Positions 58,802 through 64,000 of a stretch of 64,000 nucleotides of DNA are shown piece after piece. A model generated the notes under the pieces. The model did no database searches, was not told the DNA's origin, and saw nothing but the letters and a program-made list of their open reading frames with translations. How positions within the stretch are numbered: the first letter of the stretch is position 1; the number at the start of each line of letters is the position of its first letter. This stretch comes from an uncultured Clostridia bacterium (lineage in GTDB: Bacteria; Bacillota; Clostridia; Oscillospirales; CAG-272). A program made the position numbers and the translations under genes. Where the stretch lies: NCBI GenBank assembly GCA_947588825.1, contig CANPZU010000005.1:1-64000 (forward strand). Reading direction: 5' to 3'.

Positions 58802-59790
58802 TATCGAAAATAATAACGTTTACAATTGGCTCGAAGATTAGATAACGGTAAGGGAATCCAGGCAAAATTCCCTGAATTAAGGTGGTAATCGGTGCGGTTG
58901 TTGACGGGAGTCGTCGAGATGAATTGCGAGACGAAAATGGGAGATTTGTGGAGAGGAGATAGAGGAGAGGTACTATTTCGATTCTTGCTGAAACAGGAGG
59001 CCATCAAAATGTAGGGCGTCCCCCGTCAATTGGTTGATGGTAGCAAAATGGGGTCCTGGCTTTGCTTTCGCGTTTGCAGTCGTTCGATAATGGGCGGGCT
59101 GTTCTGCATACTCTCCAAAAGCAGAATTACAGCAACGGCGGCGGGGAAGATAGCAGAAAAACGGAAGATTCACGGACAGGCGGGCGGATTTTTGGCGGCG
59201 GGTGACATAGTATCAGCAAACCGGCGGGTCCAGGTTCGATAAAAATATGACCTGACGGGCACAAAGAAGTCAATTTCAAACCGAGTGTTTTCCCACCATG
59301 TCCGCATTCATCTTCTTCTATCTCTATACAGACTCTCATTTCCGTATCCGACGACAGCGACGACTGGACGACGACGGAGGCGGGGCGGGCCGGTACTGCT
59401 GGCGGCTGGTGCTGGCGCTGACTACAGCAGCAACTACGGCGGCGGGGCTGGCGCTGACGTCATAGGCTGACAGCGGGGCGGGGGCGGGCCGGTCGTATTG
59501 ATCCAGATCGGCGGACTTGCTTTTGCCGCTGCTCCGCTGCGGCTCCGTCCTCTACTGGGGCGGGCTCCGGCGTTCTGGCGTTCTGGCGTTCTGGCGCTGG
59601 CGCTGCGGCGATGCCAGGCAATCAGCTATCCGTCATTTTGCACAAACTTTGTTCAAAAAAGGCAGCACTGTGCCGAAATTTTACTTTAAAAATTGGTATT
59701 ATTCCAATCTATAAAGAGCCATATTTTTGTTGTTTTAGTGATTATTCTGTACTTTTTCAGGCACTTTAAAAATTTCAACAATTCGATTAT
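58802..59790. other. Gene-less GC-rich region
   Basis: Nearly 1 kb between divergent transcripts with no supported gene. 59350-59620 is strongly GC-rich with repeats (CGTTCTGG three times near 59569-59600; GCTGGCGCTGAC twice), and is followed by AT-rich DNA (59680-59800). Short frames here are not conserved-looking and lack ribosome sites. It may be a replication origin, recombination site or structured RNA. I cannot choose. Confidence 0.4.
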
Positions 59791-59819
59791 TTGATTTAAA
59801 TTAAATGTTTTGCTATAAT
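59791..59819 (+). promoter_or_regulatory. Sigma-70 promoter of the rightward region
   Basis: TTGATT (59791-59796), 17 bases, TATAAT (59814-59819). The spacer is occupied by a complete copy of the regulatory motif, so a protein bound there would block polymerase. Confidence 0.8.
59795..59814 (-). promoter_or_regulatory. Regulatory motif copy 5 (inside promoter)
   Basis: Exact AGCAAAACATTTAATTTAAA on the minus strand, filling the spacer of the promoter for the sigma-like gene. This is the expected place of an operator. Confidence 0.75.
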
Positions 59820-59889
59820 AGTACCATCGAAAGAGGTTAGAGCCCCTTTCGGGTGGCTCCCCTTTGAGGGTGCCGACAACTTAAAGTTA

Positions 59890-59909
59890 AGCACAACATT
59901 TAATTTAAA
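59890..59909 (+). promoter_or_regulatory. Regulatory motif copy 6
   Basis: AGCACAACATTTAATTTAAA (one change), in the leader of the sigma-like gene and inverted relative to copy 5. It ends five bases before AAAGGAG. Confidence 0.65.
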
Positions 59910-59927
59910 CTTAAAGGAGAAAGAACA

Positions 59928-60725
59928 ATGAAAAAGGTTTACAATCTGTCTGCTATCATGGTCCGCGCTTGGGCTATCCGCAAGGCTGCCGCTCTTGAAA
60001 TGGGCTGCAAGGTGTCTGATGTGGTTATGGGTGAATGCCTTAGAATGGCATGGGCTGAGGCTGACGGCCAGAATGCCGCCGTTAATGCCGCCGATGTGGT
60101 GAAGACCTGGCAGGCAATGACGGGTGAAGAGCAAGACACGATGATCCGCCGTTGTGTCCGCAAGGCGGCAAAGAATGAGATCGGCTATTCCGTTGAAGAC
60201 AAGTATCTGCAGTTCTCCGAAGTTCCCGCTTTCGGGTGCCATCGGCCCCACGATTTTGACGAGTTCGTCAGTGAGTCCTGGCTCCGCGTTGCAAAAGCCA
60301 TTGACGACGGCGACCGCCTGACCGCTGCAAACCAGCGCCGCGCTGCACAGTTCAAAAAGCCCCTTACCCTTGTTTCCCTGGTTTACAATGCGGCCCGTGC
60401 CAGTATCGCTGCTATCTACTACGGTGACGCGAAACACTCCGTTGCTTGTGATTTTGATGTGACCGACGACGACGGCAACGCGGCAAGCTACGTTGAAACG
60501 ATGGCCGCCGACAACCGGCAAAACACCGAACGCGCCGCGACAATTCGGGCGATGCTCCAGGAATACTCGGACAGCTGCGATGAGATTGGCCGCCGCGTCC
60601 TGCAGATGGTGATCGAGGGGAAGACCGAGCGGGAGATTGGTAAGGCGGTCGGTATGAGCGGCCCCGCCGTCCACAAGCGCATTATGAAGATGCGGGAGGC
60701 GCTGAAGGACTTAAAGGCGGCATAA
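59928..60725 (+). CDS. Sigma-factor-like transcription regulator
   Basis: 265 residues. The C-terminal about 65 residues (MLQEYSDSCDEIGRRVLQMV, then EGKTEREIGKAVGMSGPAVH and KRIMKMREALKDL) form a sigma-70 region-4-like helix-turn-helix that would touch a promoter upstream element. The middle (DFDEFVSESWLRVAKAI; AARASIAAIYYGDAKHSVAC) resembles a region-2 core of divergent phage sigma factors. First gene of the rightward region, with sigma-70 promoter and operator-like motifs. Probably directs RNA polymerase to the phage promoter set. A DNA-binding regulator that is not a true sigma is the alternative. Confidence 0.7.
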   Translation: MKKVYNLSAIMVRAWAIRKAAALEMGCKVSDVVMGECLRMAWAEADGQNAAVNAADVVKTWQAMTGEEQDTMIRRCVRKAAKNEIGYSVEDKYLQFSEVPAFGCHRPHDFDEFVSESWLRVAKAIDDGDRLTAANQRRAAQFKKPLTLVSLVYNAARASIAAIYYGDAKHSVACDFDVTDDDGNAASYVETMAADNRQNTERAATIRAMLQEYSDSCDEIGRRVLQMVIEGKTEREIGKAVGMSGPAVHKRIMKMREALKDLKAA

Positions 60726-60741
60726 GAAAATTTTAAATCGC

Positions 60742-60780
60742 GGTTAGCAAAACATTTAATTTAAATGGTATAGATAGGGG
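60742..60780 (+). promoter_or_regulatory. Early promoter element with embedded motif copy
   Basis: GGTTAGCAAA, 12 bases, then AATGGTATAGATAGGGG: a divergent member of the early promoter family, with the regulatory motif AGCAAAACATTTAATTTAAA at 60746-60765 (copy 7) covering the spacer. It precedes the 119-residue gene. Confidence 0.6.
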
Positions 60781-60803
60781 CCCGGTGAAACGGGCCGGGC
60801 CCC
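60777..60803 (+). other. 5'-end mRNA hairpin
   Basis: GGGGCCCGG / CCGGGCCCC, perfect 9-bp stem with a nine-base loop, at the expected 5' end of the transcript from the element upstream. There is no U-tract, so it is probably a stabilising or regulatory leader hairpin. Confidence 0.6.
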
Positions 60804-60832
60804 TAACAGAAAACATAATGGAGGAAAGAAAC

Positions 60833-61192
60833 ATGAAACTTGAAAACGCAAGGCTGATGAATTGTCTGAAGCTGTCCAGCAAAATCACGGTGTACGTTCC
60901 GGCGACGAACAACATCAATGAACACGTTGACAACTCCGAACAAGTCAACAGAACAGCAACGCTGCTTTCTTCCCTGTTCGGCGGTGCAACGTCCACGCCC
61001 GCGTTGGGCTATTGGGTCTCCCCCGCTGCGGGCCTGGTAGCAGAGAAGACAACGGTTGTCTTTGCTTATGCCAGTGACAGCGACCTGCAGAAGTATATCG
61101 GTGAAGTCGTGGACCTCTGCGAGGACCTCAAACAGCAAATGAGCCAGGACGCCATCGCCCTGGAAATCAACGGGGAAATGTATTTCATTTAA
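60833..61192 (+). CDS. Hypothetical phage/plasmid-type protein (119 aa)
   Basis: 119 residues from the ATG eight bases after GGAGG; an earlier ATG lies in the leader. The pattern ITVYVPATNNINEHVDNSEQ, SSLFGGATSTPALGYWVSPA resembles small proteins of unknown function on Firmicute plasmids and phages. Alpha/beta, no enzyme motif. Transcribed with the next small gene up to a terminator. Confidence 0.65.
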   Translation: MKLENARLMNCLKLSSKITVYVPATNNINEHVDNSEQVNRTATLLSSLFGGATSTPALGYWVSPAAGLVAEKTTVVFAYASDSDLQKYIGEVVDLCEDLKQQMSQDAIALEINGEMYFI

Positions 61193-61205
61193 AGGGGGTT
61201 AGGAA

Positions 61206-61373
61206 GTGAGGAAGCACAACCGCGAATGGTTCCGCCAACGTGGCCTTGCCCGTCTGGCAGAACAGCGAGGCCATAAAAAAGCAATGGCCAGCGATGCAGA
61301 ACAGGATTTAAAAGAGCTGGAAGCAGAATGCGCGGATATCCTGGAAGCTGTCAGGAAGCGCATGGAGAAGTAA
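61206..61373 (+). CDS. Small basic helical protein (55 aa)
   Basis: 55 residues from a GTG seven bases after AAAGGGGG. The N-terminal half is very basic (RKHNREWFRQRGLARLAEQR), the rest an amphipathic helix (DAEQDLKELEAECADILEAV). Too short for usual ORF cut-offs, but it has a clear ribosome site and ends three bases before a strong terminator. Could bind nucleic acid. Confidence 0.65.
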   Translation: MRKHNREWFRQRGLARLAEQRGHKKAMASDAEQDLKELEAECADILEAVRKRMEK

Positions 61374-61376
61374 CAG

Positions 61377-61412
61377 GACGGCGGGAAAATCTCCCGCCGT
61401 CTTTTTGTTTTT
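61377..61412 (+). terminator. Intrinsic terminator
   Basis: GACGGCGGGA / TCCCGCCGTC, perfect 10-bp stem, five-base loop, followed by TTTTTGTTTTT. Confidence 0.9.
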
Positions 61413-61414
61413 CA

Positions 61415-61453
61415 GGTTAGCAAAGCTCATTTTCTATCTGTAATAGTATTAGG
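61415..61453 (+). promoter_or_regulatory. Early promoter element a
   Basis: GGTTAGCAAA, 12 bases, TCTGTAATAGTATTAGG, directly after a terminator and 32 bases before the next ATG. The sequence AGGAACACAAA after it is shared with elements b and d. Confidence 0.75.
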
Positions 61454-61484
61454 AACACAAAAACCTTTATGGAGGTTATGAAAA

Positions 61485-62039
61485 ATGAGTTGGTTTGATG
61501 ACACGTTTCTTCCGTCTCTTTTTCAGAGGATCGGACCCGGTCGGGCCAGGTGGCTAACGGTAAAGCAAACGGCAATATGTTGCCAATACATGGAGCCCCA
61601 TTCCGTTAAAACAAACGGATATCAGGGTTACAGCACGACGCACATATATTATACTTACGTTTGGGATGGACGAGAAGTCGTCCTTCAGTACTCAAAGAAA
61701 AACGGATGCGGGACCATTCAATTCTATATGAACAAGGCGGAACAGGAAGCAGCTAGGATTTCCCGCGAGATGGAAAAGGCCGCTGAGGAGGCCGCAAAAA
61801 TCCAGCGGATACGGAGTGACCCGGCGAGGCTGGAAAAGTGGGTAGCGAAACTGACAGAACGACTCCACAATCTGGAATGTGATCTGGAACATGAGCAACA
61901 TGCGCTTGCGGATATGTTACGCAATCCAGAGAATGAGGACCCTAGGAATATTCAGGATTGCATTCAGGATTGCAAAGAACTGGAAAAACGTGTGGAGGCG
62001 ACGCGGGCAAAACTGGAACAGTTGACGGCGGCGGACTAA
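61485..62039 (+). CDS. Coiled-coil hypothetical protein (184 aa)
   Basis: 184 residues. N-terminal domain (MSWFDDTFLPSLFQRI; TAICCQYMEPHSVKTNGYQG; FYMNKAEQEAAR), then a long charged coiled coil (about 85-180, KLTERLHNLECDLEHEQHAL). ATG with GGAGG eight bases upstream. Monocistronic between its own promoter element and terminator. No known family. Confidence 0.65.
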   Translation: MSWFDDTFLPSLFQRIGPGRARWLTVKQTAICCQYMEPHSVKTNGYQGYSTTHIYYTYVWDGREVVLQYSKKNGCGTIQFYMNKAEQEAARISREMEKAAEEAAKIQRIRSDPARLEKWVAKLTERLHNLECDLEHEQHALADMLRNPENEDPRNIQDCIQDCKELEKRVEATRAKLEQLTAAD

Positions 62040-62060
62040 AAATCCGCCGCCTATTTTTAT
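62027..62060 (+). terminator. Intrinsic terminator
   Basis: GGCGGCGGA / TCCGCCGCC 9-bp stem overlapping the stop codon of the upstream gene, followed by TATTTTTATTTT. Confidence 0.9.
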
Positions 62061-62070
62061 TTTCCTAACC

Positions 62071-62109
62071 GGTTAGCAAACACAACTTTTCTTCTGTAAT
62101 AATAGTAGG
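62071..62109 (+). promoter_or_regulatory. Early promoter element b
   Basis: GGTTAGCAAA, 12 bases, TCTGTAATAATAGTAGG: the reference copy, 30 bases before the next ATG. Confidence 0.8.
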
Positions 62110-62138
62110 AACACAAAAAACTTTATGGAGGTTTCGAT

Positions 62139-62708
62139 ATGAGAGCAAAGATGAGTGTTACGGTTTACGTATACGATATGGATCGCACGATGGACGCGGC
62201 GAACATCGTGGAGTCGTTTGACCTGGATGTAACGAACGTCAGAGTCTGTGATGAGTCCTATTTCATGGAGCGGAACATTCCTATCAGCTGCGAAAAGGAT
62301 GTCAATGGAGAATATGCTATCCTGGATACCTGGAGCGGTGAAAAGCTGATTTTACCCAACAGTAACCTGGAGGTCGTCAGCAACTACGGCGTGGAAAATA
62401 TGCGCTATATCGCGCTGTACAGCCATACAACACCGAAACGGCAACGCCTGGTGCGGGCGGCGCAGATGTTGAATGACAAGTTGAGCGGGACTCCGGAAAC
62501 CGTCTTTTTCTACTCCAGCATGACCTGGTACGACTACGGCCAACATTGGGCATGGAACACGGTGTTAAAGCGCGACAGCAACTCAATTTGTGGTGACTGT
62601 CAGTTTTTCTGCCCGACTGACCAGCGGGAAGTTCTGTACTGCAAGGAATCGGAGCTTTCTGAAGTGCTGGACAGAATCCTGGAGCGGCACAAAAAGCTGT
62701 ATCACTGA
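62139..62708 (+). CDS. Hypothetical protein (189 aa)
   Basis: 189 residues. Alpha/beta with a Trp/Tyr-rich middle (FYSSMTWYDYGQHWAWNTVL) and a Cys set CGDCQFFC...C. No family recognised. ATG with GGAGG seven bases upstream, own promoter element and terminator. Confidence 0.65.
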   Translation: MRAKMSVTVYVYDMDRTMDAANIVESFDLDVTNVRVCDESYFMERNIPISCEKDVNGEYAILDTWSGEKLILPNSNLEVVSNYGVENMRYIALYSHTTPKRQRLVRAAQMLNDKLSGTPETVFFYSSMTWYDYGQHWAWNTVLKRDSNSICGDCQFFCPTDQREVLYCKESELSEVLDRILERHKKLYH

Positions 62709-62713
62709 AAAGC

Positions 62714-62749
62714 GGCGGCGGGCCAAAAACCCGTCGCCAATATTTTTTT
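62714..62749 (+). terminator. Intrinsic terminator
   Basis: GGCGGCGGG / CCCGTCGCC (one GU) with a seven-base loop, then TATTTTTTT. Confidence 0.9.
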
Positions 62750-62754
62750 GGACA

Positions 62755-62792
62755 GGTTAGCAAACCGGATGTTTCGTCTGTAATAATAGTAG
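62755..62792 (+). promoter_or_regulatory. Early promoter element c
   Basis: GGTTAGCAAA, 12 bases, TCTGTAATAATAGTAG, 24 bases before the next ATG. Confidence 0.8.
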
Positions 62793-62815
62793 AAAACCTA
62801 ATGGAGGTAAGCACA

Positions 62816-63052
62816 ATGAAAAATGCAACGCTGGAAAACATGACGGTGATCGTTTCTATGGCGGTCGCTGACACGTTCGCCATGTTCCTGGCGGACAACG
62901 GGATGGCCGTTAAATCCGTTTCCGCTCTGCCCATGTTTGAGATTGCTTTTTGCGTCTCTTGCCTGGAGTCGGATAACTGGTCTGATACGGAATACATGAC
63001 AAACTGGCTGACGGAAAACTGCAAGCCGGTAGATTGGAGGACAGAAAGATGA
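62816..63052 (+). CDS. Small hypothetical protein (78 aa)
   Basis: 78 residues from the ATG eight bases after GGAGG. Alpha/beta (TVIVSMAVADTFAMFLADNG), ends WLTENCKPVDWRTER. Its stop overlaps the next start by ATGA, the only coupled pair in this region. No known family. Confidence 0.6.
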   Translation: MKNATLENMTVIVSMAVADTFAMFLADNGMAVKSVSALPMFEIAFCVSCLESDNWSDTEYMTNWLTENCKPVDWRTER

Positions 63053-63390
63053 TTATTGACAAAATCCTGGATCGCAAGGACGTGGACGAGGACAGCAGAA
63101 TTTTGGTATCCGATTACAAGTCGGACGATCTGCACGTGCGCATTACTTCCCTCTATCCGGTGGATGAGATACCGGAGCAGCTGCGGAATGGATACACGTA
63201 TCACTATACCGCCGCCGCGTTTTACCGGGAAATTGTTCGCTACGGAGCGGTAGGACACGGCATCACCGCCGCGATGGACTACGGAACAGAGGAAGACGTA
63301 AAGCGGGCGCTCTGCGACTACATCGACAAAAACGAGTACAATCCGGAAATTAAAGAGTATATCAACTCTGTAAACTGGTTGGAGGTGTAA
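63049..63390 (+). CDS. Hypothetical protein (113 aa)
   Basis: 113 residues from the ATG eight bases after GGAGG; translation coupled with the previous gene. Acidic, mixed alpha/beta (RILVSDYKSDDLHVRITSLY; YREIVRYGAVGHGITAAMDY). Function unknown. Confidence 0.6.
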   Translation: MIIDKILDRKDVDEDSRILVSDYKSDDLHVRITSLYPVDEIPEQLRNGYTYHYTAAAFYREIVRYGAVGHGITAAMDYGTEEDVKRALCDYIDKNEYNPEIKEYINSVNWLEV

Positions 63391-63395
63391 CAGAA

Positions 63396-63429
63396 ACGGC
63401 GGACCAAAAGCCCGCCGTATTTTCTTTTT
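63396..63429 (+). terminator. Intrinsic terminator
   Basis: ACGGCGG / CCGCCGT 7-bp stem followed by ATTTTCTTTTT. Confidence 0.85.
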
Positions 63430-63435
63430 CCTGGC

Positions 63436-63474
63436 AGTTAGCAAAGCGGATAATTATTCTGTCATAGTAGTAGG
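63436..63474 (+). promoter_or_regulatory. Early promoter element d
   Basis: AGTTAGCAAA, 12 bases, TCTGTCATAGTAGTAGG, 28 bases before the next ATG. Confidence 0.75.
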
Positions 63475-63501
63475 AACACAAATTTTTGGGAGGTCGAAAA
63501 A

Positions 63502-63729
63502 ATGAATTACTATGAAATTGAGTTCAGCAACGGAAACGAGGATTCTGCAGAATGGATGTGTATCAAAGGCGTAAAGGAACCTAGCGTTGACGATGCAGCA
63601 AACTTCTGCAAACACGAGGCGGCCATGTGGGGATTGCCTGTAAAAGGCGTGTATCCCATTGACGAGCGGACGGCCAAAAGCTGCTACGATTTTACGAACG
63701 AAAGCAACTGGCCTGTTTTTGGAGTCTGA
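63502..63729 (+). CDS. Small hypothetical protein (75 aa)
   Basis: 75 residues, MNYYEIEFSNGNEDSAEWMC onward, one compact alpha/beta domain of the kind common in phage early proteins. ATG with GGGAGG eight bases upstream. Function unknown. Confidence 0.6.
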   Translation: MNYYEIEFSNGNEDSAEWMCIKGVKEPSVDDAANFCKHEAAMWGLPVKGVYPIDERTAKSCYDFTNESNWPVFGV

Positions 63730-63747
63730 AATTTCTTTTTTCCGGAC

Positions 63748-63786
63748 GGTTAGCAAAACGGATATTTCTTCTGTAATAATAGTAGG
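63748..63786 (+). promoter_or_regulatory. Early promoter element e
   Basis: GGTTAGCAAA, 12 bases, TCTGTAATAATAGTAGG, overlapping the Shine-Dalgarno of the next gene, so the leader is very short. Confidence 0.8.
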
Positions 63787-63799
63787 AGGTGTAAAATTC

Positions 63800-64000
63800 A
63801 TGAAAAAATCTTATTTTCATTATCAAGTATTTATTGGCTTAGTTTCTCTGGAATGGCTTTTTGACAGGTCTCATTATCTCCGCCATGCAAAAGATCGTGC
63901 CGTGGAGTTGATGGAAATCTGGGGCAAGAGTGACGCATATATTCTACTCGGAAACATTGCGTATACGACAAGGGACGGCGGTAAAACATGGTGGAAAGTT
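63800..64000 (+). CDS. Hypothetical protein, cut by the window end
   Basis: ATG ten bases after AGGAGGT, open to the last base (67 codons): MKKSYFHYQVFIGLVSLEWL onward, with IAYTTRDGGKTWWKV at the edge. Shows the early region continues to the right. No family can be given from the fragment. Confidence 0.6.
   Translation, partial: MKKSYFHYQVFIGLVSLEWLFDRSHYLRHAKDRAVELMEIWGKSDAYILLGNIAYTTRDGGKTWWKV

Noticed and set aside
59285..59714. Short plus-strand frames in the GC-rich region
   Set aside because: No ribosome sites, biased low-complexity products (Gly/Arg/Ala), repeats explain the open frames.
59796..60674. 292-codon minus frame opposite the sigma-like gene
   Set aside because: Antisense shadow without a ribosome site.
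62377..63444. 355-codon minus frame in the early region
   Set aside because: Crosses two terminators, a promoter element and three well-initiated plus-strand genes.
60742..63786. CRISPR array
   Set aside because: The repeated elements are 0.3-0.7 kb apart and precede genes; they are promoter-like, not a repeat-spacer array. No cas genes are present.

Overview
This window is phage DNA, read here as about 64 kb of a larger long-tailed (siphovirus-type) genome or prophage that infects a gut-type Firmicute, probably a clostridial or oscillospiral host. The reasons are moderate GC content, strong AGGAGG ribosome binding sites, Firmicute phage families (DUF4376, DUF1617, BppU-like, CmpB-like membrane protein, TP901-type tape measure) and a DGR-diversified tail protein. 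No ribosomal or core host genes are present. No endolysin, DNA polymerase, primase or obvious repressor is seen, so the genome continues outside the window.

Layout. (1) 42.9 to 1.2 kb, all on the minus strand: the late operon. It runs terminase, portal, protease/scaffold, capsid, neck, major tail protein, then an unusual RuvC-like / ClpP-like / PhoH cassette, then tape measure, distal tail, tail endopeptidase with an S74 chaperone, baseplate and fibre genes. It ends with a complete diversity-generating retroelement (DGR): variable repeat (VR) in the fibre gene, a sigma-70 promoter, template repeat (TR) and reverse transcriptase. A tyrosine recombinase lies at the far left. (2) 43.0-43.4 kb: one plus-strand gene with its own promoter and terminator. 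(3) 43.5-47.3 kb, minus strand: an RNA island. From its consensus promoter (47.29 kb) leftward it holds a phage tmRNA (ssrA), an HNH homing endonuclease, nine tRNAs with two small genes between them, and about 1.15 kb of gene-less, hairpin-rich sequence that is a candidate giant structured RNA (GOLLD/ROOL-like). (4) 47.3-57.5 kb, minus strand: HU protein, GIY-YIG endonuclease, metallophosphoesterase, a 940-residue protein with the D-x-D-x-D signature of two-barrel single-subunit RNA polymerases (YonO-like), an SF2-type helicase and small genes. (5) 57.9-58.6 kb: a second tyrosine recombinase. (6) 58.8-59.7 kb: a GC-rich stretch without genes. (7) 59.8-64 kb, plus strand: an early-type region of small, mostly monocistronic genes led by a sigma-factor-like gene.

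How it works together. Most genes of region 7 are preceded by an element of fixed geometry (GGTTAGCAAA, 12 bases, TCTGTAATAATAGTAGG) and several are followed by an intrinsic terminator. Two further copies lie antisense in the late region, one beside the VR. A second motif, AGCAAAACATTTAATTTAAA, occurs seven times at promoters and ribosome binding sites in regions 3-7. With a phage RNA polymerase candidate and a sigma-like protein, this suggests a phage-specific transcription programme. The tmRNA, tRNAs and candidate giant RNA form a translation-related island. The DGR diversifies the C-type-lectin-like tip of the receptor-binding protein: 15 of 16 TR/VR mismatches fall at TR adenines.

Limits: all calls are by eye from sequence and translations. 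No database, structure or covariance search was run.
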